A stretch of 11,317 bases of DNA from an uncultured Collinsella sp. (GTDB lineage Bacteria > Actinomycetota > Coriobacteriia > Coriobacteriales > Coriobacteriaceae). Positions within the stretch are counted from its first letter, which is position 1, and every line of letters starts with the position of its first letter. Below the pieces are notes generated by a model. The model did no database searches. It saw only the letters and a list, made by a program, of their open reading frames with translations, and had not been told where the DNA came from. Positions 1 to 6,351 of the stretch are shown one piece after another. Position numbers and translations under genes: made by a program. Where the stretch lies: assembly GCA_900551635.1 (NCBI GenBank), contig URWQ01000027.1, positions 1-11,317 on the forward strand, written 5' to 3'.

Positions 1-939
1 CAAAAGACCGCTGCGGCAGCCGAGATTGACCGTGATGCCCACGCCGCCAAAGCGACAGAGCTCAAGGGTCAGTTCGAACAAATGAAGACAGAGGATGACG
101 CGACTGAGCTCTGCCTGAAGGCTGCGCTCGATGCCGTGGAGGCCCGCGAGGCGAGCTCTCGCGATACCGGCAACCGCCTCGTTCGACGTCTTGAGGATTC
201 CAAGCGTATCCGCGACAAGGTGAAGGCCGAGCGAGACGCCGGCATTGCGGCCGCACAACAAACCGTCGACGCCACGCGCGCCCAGCTCGAGACGCTGCGT
301 CATGAGTATGCCGAACTGCAACGCAATCCCTCGGCAAATCCCGCCAACTATACGGTGCGCACCAGCGAGCTCTCGATGCAGATCTCCGACACGGCAGATG
401 CCCTGCGTAAAGCCGAAGAAGATGTCCCGCGCATCACCGCCGACCTTGAGCACTCGCTTGCCGCAGCCGAGCAGGCCGTCGAGCAGGCGCAAGCCCCCAT
501 CGCCGACGCCAAGCGAGCCCATCAGGCCGTGACGGCAGAGGCCGATGCCGCGCGCGACGAGCTGCAGACCGCAAAAACCGCCGCTGCAACGCGCCAGCGC
601 GAACTGCGCGAGAAGATCGCCGCCGAGGACAAGGCACGCCGCGACCAAGAGCAGAGCATAGCCAACGCCCAAGCAGATGCCGCGCATGCGCAGTCGATTA
701 TCGAACAGGCGACCGAGGTGCACGACCACCCAGAGATCACCGAGTCGCTTGCAGGATCCTTGGCCCGAGACAAAGCCGAACACGCCGAGACCGAGCGAGA
801 AGTCGCCCAGCTCGAGGCCACCGAGGACGCGGTGCGCGAGCGTACCCGCGACTCACGCATCAAATTCACCGGCGCCATCGTCTGCATTGTCGCCGTAGTC
901 CTCGTGATCATCTTGATCTGGCTGTTCGCAAGCAAGTAA
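1..939 (+). CDS. Coiled-coil protein with C-terminal membrane anchor (5' end outside window)
   Basis: The frame is open from the first base, so this is the 3' part of a longer gene; 312 residues are visible. The internal ATG at 82 has no reason to be the true start. Almost the whole visible part is rich in Ala, Glu, Gln, Arg and Lys with heptad-like spacing, as expected for a long alpha-helical coiled coil. The last ~25 residues form one hydrophobic helix (GAIVCIVAVVLVIILIWLF) followed by ASK, so the protein is probably anchored by its C-terminus with the coiled coil in the cytoplasm. No catalytic motif is visible and I do not recognise a family. An N-terminal domain may lie upstream. It converges on lacC and looks unrelated to the lac genes. 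Coding status is confident; function is unknown. Confidence 0.85.
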   Translation, partial: QKTAAAAEIDRDAHAAKATELKGQFEQMKTEDDATELCLKAALDAVEAREASSRDTGNRLVRRLEDSKRIRDKVKAERDAGIAAAQQTVDATRAQLETLRHEYAELQRNPSANPANYTVRTSELSMQISDTADALRKAEEDVPRITADLEHSLAAAEQAVEQAQAPIADAKRAHQAVTAEADAARDELQTAKTAAATRQRELREKIAAEDKARRDQEQSIANAQADAAHAQSIIEQATEVHDHPEITESLAGSLARDKAEHAETEREVAQLEATEDAVRERTRDSRIKFTGAIVCIVAVVLVIILIWLFASK

Positions 940-966
940 ACCAGCTGCCAAAAAACGCCCCAACGC

Positions 967-1033
967 AGTTGCGGTGAGATAGTTCCTGTTTAGCCCTCAA
1001 AAAGGCCAATTCAAGAACTATCTCACCGCAACT
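967..1033. repeat. 19-bp perfect inverted repeat, composite repeat part A (copy 1)
   Basis: The arms are 967-985 and 1015-1033 (AGTTGCGGTGAGATAGTTC and its exact reverse complement), with a 29-base loop. The outer bases AGTTGCGGTG...CACCGCAACT recur at 5872-5938. The hairpin follows the coiled-coil gene by 27 bp and could act as a terminator, but no U-tract follows on the plus strand. On the minus strand a T6 run lies about 10 bases beyond it. Confidence 0.85.
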
Positions 1034-1059
1034 TATTAGATTGATGCAAGGGATGCAAG

Positions 1060-1117
1060 GTAGTCATTGGGGACGTTCTTAAACGACTAGTCGAACAAGA
1101 ACGTCCCCAATGACTAC
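1060..1117. repeat. 21-bp perfect inverted repeat around a palindrome, composite repeat part B (copy 1)
   Basis: Arms 1060-1080 and 1097-1117 are exact reverse complements. Between them lies CGACTAGTCG (1084-1093), itself a perfect palindrome. Bases 1062-1093 occur identically, as a 32-base match in inverted orientation, at 5829-5860. This is a dispersed intergenic repeat rather than a simple terminator. Confidence 0.85.
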
Positions 1118-1171
1118 ACCTTTTTGGCAGGTTGAACCACGGCAACGCCACTGTTTTGGCGAAGTCAGCGA

Positions 1172-1269
1172 AAACGCCCCTAAGCGAGCAAGGTGACGTG
1201 AAAGAGGAGGGCATTGACCTTCTGGTCATGCCCGACGATTGAACGTCAGATTGCCGCTTAGGGGCGTTT
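1172..1269. repeat. Nested long inverted repeat, possible bidirectional terminator or miniature element
   Basis: Outer arms 1172-1186 and 1255-1269 match perfectly over 15 bp. Pairing continues inward with one bulge and two mismatches (GCAAGGTGACGT at 1188-1199 against ACGTCAGATTGC at 1243-1254). A further inner stem pairs GGGCATTGACC with GGTCATGCCC. The whole 98-bp unit can fold into one long hairpin. Read on the minus strand, from lacC, it ends in GGGGCGTTTT, which resembles an intrinsic terminator. Confidence 0.7.
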
Positions 1270-1282
1270 GCAGCGTCGAGCC

Positions 1283-1310
1283 GTTACGCGGTTTGGTAAA
1301 ACCGCGTAAC
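1283..1310. terminator. 12-bp hairpin just beyond the lacC stop codon
   Basis: GTTACGCGGTTT (1283-1294) and AAACCGCGTAAC (1299-1310) are perfect reverse complements around a 4-base loop. The hairpin begins one base past the lacC stop codon (1312-1314). No T-run follows on either strand, so it may stabilise the 3' end rather than terminate alone, possibly acting with the 1172-1269 hairpin. Confidence 0.55.
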
Positions 1311-1311
1311 C

Positions 1312-2247
1312 CTACAGTTCAGTCACGACAACGCTGTTGTAGACCTCGTCCCAGCGGTCCATGACCAGGTGGCCGGTCTTGGGATCCATGGCGTTGAGCT
1401 TGCCGCAGGTATTGGCGGTCTTGAGCACCGTGACGTCGTCGGCACCAGCAGCAATGGCATGCGCAAAGCCGGCGATGGTCGAGTCGCCGGAACCCGTCGC
1501 GTTCACAGCCGCAATCGCGGGCGTCTTGGCGCGGAATGCGCGACCCTCATGGAAGCCCACCGAACCGGCAGCGCCCATCGAAACGACAACCCAGGGAATA
1601 CCGGCAAAGCGGCCATCGGCGGCGAGCGCCTCGCGCAGGGCATCGACATCATCAGTCGTAAAGGACGTACCCAGCAGGCCGTTAATCTCGGTCAGGTTGG
1701 GCTTTACGAGCTCAGGCTTAGCGTCGGACTCCAGCGCGGCCTCCAGCGATGCACCCGAGGTGTCGAGCAGCACCTTGGCGCCCGCCTCCTCGGCGATCTT
1801 GACGAGCTCGGCATAGTAGCCGGCATCGACGCCGCGCGGCAGCGAGCCCGAAAGCGTCACAACGTCCGCCTTCGCTGCAAGCTCGGCGAACTTGGCCGTA
1901 AAGGCCTCGAGCTCGGCCGGGGCGATCTGCGGGCCGCTCTCCAGCAGCTCGGTCTGGTTGCCCTCGTGCAGGATATTCAGGCAGACGCGCGTCTCGCCAG
2001 CGATGGGCACAAAGTCGTTCTTGACGCCATCGGCATCCATGAGCTCGGCCATATAGGCACCCATGTGACCGCCGAGCAGACCGGTCGCGAGCACATCGTC
2101 GCCCAACTGCAGCAGCACACGGCTCACGTTGAGGCCCTTGCCGCCAGCGGTCTTTTCGGGCGTCACACGGTTAACATCGTCGATGATCAGCTTATCGAGC
2201 TGATAGCGCGTATCAATCGACGGGTTCATGGTAACGGTCAGAATCAT
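1312..2247 (-). CDS. lacC: Tagatose-6-phosphate kinase LacC
   Basis: LacC phosphorylates tagatose-6-phosphate with ATP to tagatose-1,6-bisphosphate in the cytoplasm, the third intracellular step of the tagatose-6-phosphate route. The 311-residue protein is a PfkB/ribokinase-family sugar kinase. The N-terminus MILTVTMNPSID is typical of LacC and 1-phosphofructokinase. GGKGLNVSRVL (~35-45) is the substrate-side signature, SGSLPRG (~133-139) is conserved, and NATGSGDSTIAG (249-260) carries the anion hole and the expected catalytic base Asp255. Length matches the family (~310). The start at 2247 is chosen because AGGAG lies six bases upstream; a longer frame to 2292 lacks such a site. It follows the lacX-like gene by 56 bp on the same strand, so the two are probably co-transcribed. 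1-phosphofructokinase is the main alternative, but similarity throughout and the lac context favour LacC. Confidence 0.92.
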   Translation of the reverse strand: MILTVTMNPSIDTRYQLDKLIIDDVNRVTPEKTAGGKGLNVSRVLLQLGDDVLATGLLGGHMGAYMAELMDADGVKNDFVPIAGETRVCLNILHEGNQTELLESGPQIAPAELEAFTAKFAELAAKADVVTLSGSLPRGVDAGYYAELVKIAEEAGAKVLLDTSGASLEAALESDAKPELVKPNLTEINGLLGTSFTTDDVDALREALAADGRFAGIPWVVVSMGAAGSVGFHEGRAFRAKTPAIAAVNATGSGDSTIAGFAHAIAAGADDVTVLKTANTCGKLNAMDPKTGHLVMDRWDEVYNSVVVTEL

Positions 2248-2303
2248 ATTGAACTCCTGTTTCCGGGGCACGACACGCGCGGCCCCAAACATACGATAGC
2301 TCG

Positions 2304-3185
2304 TTAAAGGATCTCGATCTCAAAGCCGCGGGTAACGGTCTCCCCCGGCTTGGCCACCAGGCAGCCGCGCTTGTGCTCCAGAATATCGTCCTCGTCGGAA
2401 CAGGTGGACAGACCGCCCCACGGTTCCACGGCCACAAAGTCACCCTCGGGCTTGCTCCACACAATCAGGTACGGCATATCGGGAAACGTCAGGCGCACGC
2501 CCTTGTCCTCGGTCTTCTTGGTCAGCGTAACCACGCGGCTCTCGAGCACGTCAAAGATGGTCTCCGCGAAGTCAAAGAGTTCGTGGGTCAGCGGCAGGTC
2601 ATGGCCAACCGTCGGGTTCTTGCTGCGATGCTCAACATCAATCAGGCCCGTCGAGGGAACGGCAGTGCAGAGCTCGGCGGCCTCGCGCTGCTCAAAACGG
2701 AGCTCGTAGTCGTCATAGGACTCGCCCTCGTCAAGCGGGCACTTAAAGCCAGGGTGACCGCCCACAAAGAACGGCATGTCCTCGGTGCCCTCATTGGTCA
2801 CCTCGTACGACACGGCCACCTTAGCCGCATCGATCGTGTAACGAGCAACGATCTTAAACGGATACGGGTACTGCTCGAGCAACTCGGCATGGTCGGCAGA
2901 GCTTAGGCTCAGCGCGACCATGTTGTCGCCCTGCTCCTCGAGCTTCCACTCCTGTTTGCGAGCAAAGCCGTGACGGGCGAGCTTAACCTCGCGGCCGCCC
3001 ATGGTCATTGCGCGACCGTCACGAAGGCCGCCGCAGATCGGGAAACAAATGGGTGCCTGGCCCGACCAGACCGCCGGGTCACCCTGCCACAGGTACTCAC
3101 GGCCGTTGGCCGTAATAGAAGTGAACGATCCGCCAGCCGTGCTCAACGCAATGCGGACAGAGCCGTTATCAAGAACAAACTCCAT
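2304..3185 (-). CDS. lacX: LacX-type aldose 1-epimerase family protein
   Basis: A 293-residue protein of the galactose mutarotase-like superfamily, LacX branch, as found in lactococcal lac operons. The fold family interconverts alpha and beta anomers of aldoses or sugar phosphates. ICFPICGGLRDGR (~46-58) and RHGFAR (71-76) are branch signatures. His72 and His144 (GGHPGF) are the likely substrate/catalytic histidines, and Glu254 in VAVEPWGG is the likely catalytic base. The start is set at ATG 3185. An upstream in-frame GTG at 3203 is unlikely because AAGGAG, the probable ribosome binding site, would then lie inside the coding sequence. It is first in a probable lacX-lacC unit. The exact substrate of LacX proteins is unsettled; galactose-6-phosphate or tagatose-6-phosphate anomers would fit the context. 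Confidence 0.85.
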   Translation of the reverse strand: MEFVLDNGSVRIALSTAGGSFTSITANGREYLWQGDPAVWSGQAPICFPICGGLRDGRAMTMGGREVKLARHGFARKQEWKLEEQGDNMVALSLSSADHAELLEQYPYPFKIVARYTIDAAKVAVSYEVTNEGTEDMPFFVGGHPGFKCPLDEGESYDDYELRFEQREAAELCTAVPSTGLIDVEHRSKNPTVGHDLPLTHELFDFAETIFDVLESRVVTLTKKTEDKGVRLTFPDMPYLIVWSKPEGDFVAVEPWGGLSTCSDEDDILEHKRGCLVAKPGETVTRGFEIEIL

Positions 3186-3268
3186 GGGAATCTTCTCCTT
3201 CACATATCATCTCGCACGATCCATTGTGAACGTCGTGCCTTTAGCAGAAAGGTAATGAGGCAGCGCCA

Positions 3269-3282
3269 CAAACAAAAGAACA
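3269..3282 (-). promoter_or_regulatory. TGTTC-type operator-like motif upstream of lacX-lacC
   Basis: On the minus strand this reads TGTTCTTTTGTTTG, 84 bp before the lacX start. It nearly matches TGTTCTTTTTTGTTTG upstream of lacF (6438-6453) and resembles the lacA upstream region (4556-4575). The 203-bp lacB-lacX gap suggests an internal promoter here. No strong -10/-35 pair is evident. The bound protein is unknown; a DeoR-type LacR is a guess from the family. Confidence 0.4.
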
Positions 3283-3388
3283 ATGCACGTCCAGCCCGCT
3301 GGGCCAATTGGGCTGATAGCAAACCGGCCCGCGCCCCCTCACAGAAACGCGAGCCGTCAACGGACTAGTTAATTACGCCGGATACCCG

Positions 3389-3913
3389 CTAATCGTGGTA
3401 TTCGCCGCGGTCCCACTTCTCGAGGAACTCGTCAAAGAAGTGCGGGTCAGCCTGAGCCTCGGCGTCGGCCTTATTGCAGGCATCGATCTTGGCGATCAGG
3501 GCATCGTGCTCGGGGGTCTTCTCGTAGGGCTCCTCCAGGAAGGCAAGCATGATATCGGCCATCAGGAACTCGCCGGTGATCTTGCCGCCAAAGCCCACGA
3601 TGTTGGCGTTGAGCTCGCGACGGGCATACAGGGCAGAGGTCATGTCGCGAACCAGGGCGCAACGGGCGCCGGGAACCTTGTTGACGGCGTTGGTGATGCC
3701 GATGCCGGTACCGCACAGGGCCACGCCAAAGTCGGCCTTGCCGCTGGCAACAGCCTCGCCCACGGCCTTACCGTAGATGGGGTAGTGCGTACGGGTATGG
3801 CTGTAGGTACCGCAGTCGAGCACCTTGTAGCCAGCCTGCTCCAGGCGGTCGGCCAGATAGATCTTCTCGTCCGTAACGATATGGTCGCAACCGATTGCGA
3901 TGGTCTTCTTCAT
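3389..3913 (-). CDS. lacB: Galactose-6-phosphate isomerase subunit LacB
   Basis: LacB and LacA together convert galactose-6-phosphate to tagatose-6-phosphate. This 174-residue protein belongs to the RpiB/LacAB family and is about the usual length (~171). Diagnostic stretches are [11 protein letters not shown] at the N-terminus, [15 protein letters not shown] (~41-55), [16 protein letters not shown] with Cys67, [24 protein letters not shown], and the family-typical tail [12 protein letters not shown]. The start at 3913 is supported by AAAGGA seven bases upstream. It lies 63 bp downstream of lacA on the same strand, so the two subunit genes form one transcription unit. The first two thirds and the tail are almost line-for-line LacB-like, so RpiB is unlikely. 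Confidence 0.95.
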   Translation of the reverse strand: MKKTIAIGCDHIVTDEKIYLADRLEQAGYKVLDCGTYSHTRTHYPIYGKAVGEAVASGKADFGVALCGTGIGITNAVNKVPGARCALVRDMTSALYARRELNANIVGFGGKITGEFLMADIMLAFLEEPYEKTPEHDALIAKIDACNKADAEAQADPHFFDEFLEKWDRGEYHD

Positions 3914-3976
3914 CAGAACGTCCTTTCGTCTGAATTCACAAGTTGAGGTAGAAGTTCGAGTTCTCGGTGGCTCTCG

Positions 3977-4405
3977 TTAGGCCATCTTGTTGAGCATGTC
4001 GACACGGATCTGGTGACGGCCGCCGGCGTACTGGGCGCGCAGGAACTCGCGGGCGATCTTCTTGGCGACCTCGGTGCCCACAACGCCCGGGCCCATGGTG
4101 ACCATGCGCGAGCCGTTGTGCTCGCGGGTCATGTAGGCGGAACGCTCGTCGGAAATGTTGGCGACGACCATGCCCTTGATCTTGACGGCGGCCATATAGG
4201 AGCCGACGCCGTACTTATCGAATGCGAAGCCCTGGGAATCCTTGTGCTCCAGCAGGTCCTTGGCAACGGCGGTCGCGGAATCGACAAAGTCCGCGGCAGG
4301 GGTCTCGGAATAGTCGACGACCTCGTGACCGTCGGCGATGAGCATCTCCTTGATGGACTCCTTCATCGACATACCGTCGGCATCGGAAGCGATTACAACC
4401 CTCAT
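3977..4405 (-). CDS. lacA: Galactose-6-phosphate isomerase subunit LacA
   Basis: The partner subunit of LacB in the heteromeric galactose-6-phosphate isomerase. At 142 residues it matches the family length. Markers are MRVVIASDADG at the N-terminus, VKIKGMVVANISDERSAYMTREHN (~74-97), where active-site residues of the family lie, and the C-terminal GGRHQIRVDMLNKM typical of LacA. It lacks the CGTG cysteine motif present in LacB, as expected for this subunit. AAGGAGG lies five bases before the ATG, a very strong ribosome binding site. It is the first gene of the minus-strand lac operon and has a 307-bp upstream region with clustered TGTTC/GAACA half-sites. Confidence 0.95.
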   Translation of the reverse strand: MRVVIASDADGMSMKESIKEMLIADGHEVVDYSETPAADFVDSATAVAKDLLEHKDSQGFAFDKYGVGSYMAAVKIKGMVVANISDERSAYMTREHNGSRMVTMGPGVVGTEVAKKIAREFLRAQYAGGRHQIRVDMLNKMA

Positions 4406-4497
4406 GACATCCTCCTTGAGAGATACGCAGGTGCGTAGTTTCTGTTTGGAAGTGTTGAATCGCGTTCAGGTCCGGGCATCTGAATGTGCGGTTCTTC

Positions 4498-4531
4498 ACT
4501 GTTCATGTTTATTTGAACACATTCGAACAGT
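4498..4531 (-). promoter_or_regulatory. TGTTC/GAACA half-site cluster in the lacA promoter region
   Basis: The 34 bp are bounded by ACTGTTC (4498-4504) and its reverse complement GAACAGT (4525-4531), with another TGAACA inside, giving three half-sites. ACATTCGAACA (4519-4529) matches ACATTCAAACA upstream of lacF (6433-6443) in 10 of 11 positions. The arrangement looks like an operator for a dimeric or higher-order repressor. The start of transcription cannot be placed; TTGCAG-17-TCAAAT on the minus strand is a weak promoter candidate here. Confidence 0.45.
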
Positions 4532-4555
4532 AACTGCAACAACTATTTGTTTATC

Positions 4556-4575
4556 TTTGTTCTTTTTTGAACAAA
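4556..4575 (-). promoter_or_regulatory. Second inverted operator-like site upstream of lacA
   Basis: TTTGTTC (4556-4562) and GAACAAA (4569-4575) are perfect 7-bp arms around TTTTTT. The 12-mer TGTTCTTTTTTG inside it also occurs upstream of lacF. It lies about 150-170 bp before the lacA start, 42 bp centre-to-arm distant or so from the 4498-4531 cluster. Binding by a DeoR-type LacR is plausible but unproven. Confidence 0.45.
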
Positions 4576-4634
4576 TACCGGTCACGGATGATTGCTAACC
4601 GTTTGAGCCGGGCGCGGACGTAGCGACCATGTGT

Positions 4635-4678
4635 TCAACAAACAAAAGGGCGGCCAAGAACGTGTCTCGGCCGCCCTT
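4635..4678 (-). terminator. Rho-independent terminator of the membrane-protein gene
   Basis: AAGGGCGGCC (4646-4655) pairs perfectly with GGCCGCCCTT (4669-4678). The stem can extend four further pairs including a G-U. On the minus strand it is followed by TTTTGTTTGTTG, a U-rich tail. It sits 35-78 bp beyond the stop codon of the minus-strand membrane gene and separates it from the lacA promoter. Confidence 0.85.
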
Positions 4679-4712
4679 CGGCGGTATTCCCCGGTATATA
4701 CAGCTGTTTTAG

Positions 4713-5726
4713 CTACTCGGACTGCCCGCCCTTTTTGACGTGCTTGGACGGAGCACTCAGAAAGCGGCCCGTCAAATAGTTCGCCGGGCCGGAAATATCA
4801 ATCCCCAGTAGCGTGTGTCCCAGCCACAGAAACGCCGCGAGCACCAGCAGCGGGATAACGCACGAGGTCACGATCATCACAATGACGCCTTCGATGAGAT
4901 CGGTCACTTGCTGCACAATTTCATCGGTCATCTGCTTGGCGCCGCTGGTCACCGTCGTGACGAGACCCGAGGCACCGTCGGCAAGCTGCTCAAGCACGTT
5001 CTTGGACTCTGTGGACTCGGTCTTATTCTTGCTTGCTTTGGAGCTATCGCTATTTGCCGTACCCGCAGCGTCGGCCGCCTTTTGCTCCGCCGCCTCGATG
5101 CTAACGCGATACGTTTCGTCGACCTTCTGCGACACCCATACGCTTGCAGGCACCAACGCCATGCCGATCACGGCAACCACCAGCACACGCGTTGCCACGC
5201 GGCGCAGGACGGCGCTGGTGCTCCAGCGTCCGTGAATACCAAGCGACGCTGCAAAGAGCACCAGCGCAAACGGGATCAGGATACCCAGGCCAACCGACCA
5301 CAAAATGGTCAGCAAGTATTTCTCGAGGTAGAGCACGGCAAGCACGATGCCCAAGTTACCCGAAAGCTGCGCGAGCTGCTCGGCAACCGGTGTTCCCGTA
5401 TCACCCGGCAGCGCGGTAATGCCCGCAGACAGCGCCACGCACGAGGTCGTGAGCGCCAGTACGTTACCTTTCTTTTGATCGATGACCTCGATGGTGGAGT
5501 CCCATGTTTTGGTATCGGCGAAATGCGGACGAACTACAAAGCCCGACAGCAGCGCCAGTACTACGAGCGCAACGATAAAGCCAATCTGCAGCTTTTTGTT
5601 TGCGCACACGACATCGGACAGGCTGGGCTGCAGCTCGGCTACCGTCGTATGCTCGGTTATCTGGACAGGACGCCCATGAGCCATCTCGTTCGCGTCTCTC
5701 TTTTGAATCGATCCGTTGTCCGGCAT
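4713..5726 (-). CDS. Multi-pass membrane protein of unknown function
   Basis: The 337-residue protein has a polar N-terminus (1-45) and hydrophobic segments near 47-66, 88-106 (weaker), 125-133 with 138-162, 179-198 and 279-308. A Ser/Thr/Lys/Ala-rich polar segment (~205-275) contains a low-complexity part around 220-242. The C-terminus is short and basic (KHVKKGG). I see no catalytic or transport motif and recognise no family. The start is well supported by GAGGAGGT six bases before the ATG. The gene stands alone on the minus strand, with an intrinsic terminator after it (4635-4678) and lacF's terminator before it, so it is probably not transcribed with the lac genes although it lies between lacA and lacF. 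A possible -10 box, TATACT, lies at 5770-5765. A role in lactose use is not indicated. Confidence 0.85.
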   Translation of the reverse strand: MPDNGSIQKRDANEMAHGRPVQITEHTTVAELQPSLSDVVCANKKLQIGFIVALVVLALLSGFVVRPHFADTKTWDSTIEVIDQKKGNVLALTTSCVALSAGITALPGDTGTPVAEQLAQLSGNLGIVLAVLYLEKYLLTILWSVGLGILIPFALVLFAASLGIHGRWSTSAVLRRVATRVLVVAVIGMALVPASVWVSQKVDETYRVSIEAAEQKAADAAGTANSDSSKASKNKTESTESKNVLEQLADGASGLVTTVTSGAKQMTDEIVQQVTDLIEGVIVMIVTSCVIPLLVLAAFLWLGHTLLGIDISGPANYLTGRFLSAPSKHVKKGGQSE

Positions 5727-5764
5727 TTGGATACCTCCTCATTCCGGCCTGTATTGCGGATGGA

Positions 5765-5770
5765 AGTATA
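5765..5770 (-). promoter_or_regulatory. Possible -10 box of the membrane-protein gene
   Basis: On the minus strand this reads TATACT, five of six matches to the sigma-70-type -10 box, about 39 bp upstream of the start codon. No good -35 hexamer is seen at the right distance, so the assignment is tentative. Confidence 0.35.
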
Positions 5771-5828
5771 CCCACCCAGTAAAAAACCGAACGGGAGGGC
5801 GTGCAGAAGCTCCAAGACTGCCCCCCAA

Positions 5829-5860
5829 CGACTAGTCGTTTAAGAACGTCCCCAATGACT
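5829..5860 (-). repeat. Composite repeat part B, half copy (copy 2, inverted)
   Basis: These 32 bases are the exact reverse complement of 1062-1093, including the palindrome CGACTAGTCG at 5829-5838. Only one arm and the centre are present; the second arm seen in copy 1 is missing. Confidence 0.9.
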
Positions 5861-5871
5861 GTCTCGGGATG

Positions 5872-5938
5872 AGTTGCGGTGGAATAGGGATTGTTTTGTG
5901 CCCGCCGGCCCCTATTCAGTCCCTATTTCACCGCAACT
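5872..5938. repeat. Composite repeat part A (copy 2)
   Basis: The arms are 5872-5890 and 5920-5938, 19 bp with one mismatch, a G-U pair in one RNA strand. The outer ten bases AGTTGCGGTG are identical to the repeat at 967-1033, and both span 67 bp. An alternative fold pairs GAATAGGG with CCCTATTC (5910-5917). It lies 11 bp from part B, in the same relative order as at 967-1093 when read on the minus strand. Confidence 0.85.
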
Positions 5939-5952
5939 TGAAGGAGAACAGA

Positions 5953-5985
5953 AAAAGCCCTGCCGCGGGTAGCGGCAGAGCTTTT
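5953..5985 (-). terminator. Rho-independent terminator of lacF
   Basis: Arms 5953-5966 and 5972-5985 form a 14-bp stem with one G-U-type mismatch around a 5-base loop. On the minus strand the stem ends in GGGCTTTTTC, a short U-tract. It lies 28 bp beyond the lacF stop codon. Confidence 0.85.
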
Positions 5986-6012
5986 GGAAGGGGACTTGGT
6001 TGTGAGGGCTCG

Positions 6013-6351
6013 TTAGGCGAGCTTGGCCTCGAGCTCGGCGATGCGCTTGTAGGCATCGATGGTAAAGCGGGCCTGCTTCTCCAAGATCATGGTGGTCATG
6101 AGAGTATCCTGAGCATGGGCCATGATGAAGGTCATCTCCATCTCGCCACCGCCGGCCTCCTGCGAAAGCAGTTTGGTCTGCGTGTCGTGGGCGCCGATAA
6201 GTGCATCGCTGGCATCCTTGTGCAGCTGCTCAGCCTTCTCAAAATCACCTTCGCGAGCAGCATCGAGCGCTGCAAGCAGATCAGTCTGGGCGTCGCCCGC
6301 GTATGCGACAATCTCGAATCCAACCATCGAGATTTCTTCTTTGGTTGCCAT
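6013..6351 (-). CDS. lacF: PTS lactose-specific EIIA component LacF
   Basis: LacF is the soluble EIIA of the lactose phosphotransferase system. It accepts phosphate from HPr and passes it to the EIIB domain of LacE. The 112-residue protein has the length and all-helical character of the PTS EIIA-Lac family, which forms trimers. FIMAHAQDTLMTT (75-87) contains the phosphorylated His79 and Asp82, the latter corresponding to the conserved metal-binding Asp of the trimer core. AAAGGA seven bases before the ATG supports the start. Unlike many lac operons, lacF is not next to lacE: it lies on the opposite strand, downstream of the repressor gene. EIIA for cellobiose/chitobiose (ChbA) is the closest alternative, but lacE in the window makes lactose more likely. 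Confidence 0.9.
   Translation of the reverse strand: MATKEEISMVGFEIVAYAGDAQTDLLAALDAAREGDFEKAEQLHKDASDALIGAHDTQTKLLSQEAGGGEMEMTFIMAHAQDTLMTTMILEKQARFTIDAYKRIAELEAKLA

Larger units (their letters stand above)
940..1311. other. Gene-free convergent intergenic region rich in inverted repeats
   Basis: This stretch between the coiled-coil gene (plus) and lacC (minus) holds no convincing gene. Short open frames on either strand lack a ribosome binding site and cross the repeats. It contains a 19-bp inverted repeat (967-1033), a 21-bp inverted repeat around a palindrome (1060-1117), a nested ~98-bp inverted repeat (1172-1269) and a 12-bp hairpin (1283-1310). The 10-mer AAAACGCCCC occurs at 952-961 and again at 1171-1180. 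Some of these structures probably end transcription from both sides. Confidence 0.8.
4406..4712. other. lacA leader and control region plus terminator of the membrane-protein gene
   Basis: No gene is visible in these 307 bp. From right to left it holds the terminator of the membrane-protein gene (4635-4678), operator-like half-sites (4498-4575), the 10-mer ATGCCCGGAC (minus strand, 4470-4479) also found upstream of lacF, and a small stem TACGCAGGTGCGTA (4424-4437) just before the lacA ribosome binding site. Confidence 0.75.

Noticed and set aside
967-1117. CRISPR-like or phage attachment interpretation of the clustered repeats
   Set aside because: There are no regularly spaced direct repeats or spacers, no cas genes, no integrase and no tRNA gene; the units are inverted repeats of different sequence.
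1023-1229. Small minus-strand open frame in the repeat region
   Set aside because: It has no ribosome binding site and consists largely of the inverted repeats.
3222-3240. ATTGTGAACGTCGTGCC upstream of lacX as a fourth LacI operator
   Set aside because: Aligned on the central ACGT it matches only about 11 of 18 positions, and almost none in the right half.
4639-4648. CAAACAAAAG resembling the TGTTC/TTTG motif
   Set aside because: It forms the U-rich tail of the membrane gene's terminator and lacks the GAACA half, so it is not counted as an operator.
4815-5843. Plus-strand open frame opposite the membrane-protein gene
   Set aside because: The sense strand has a strong ribosome binding site, membrane segments and a terminator; the antisense product is His/Arg/Gln-rich and crosses the promoter.
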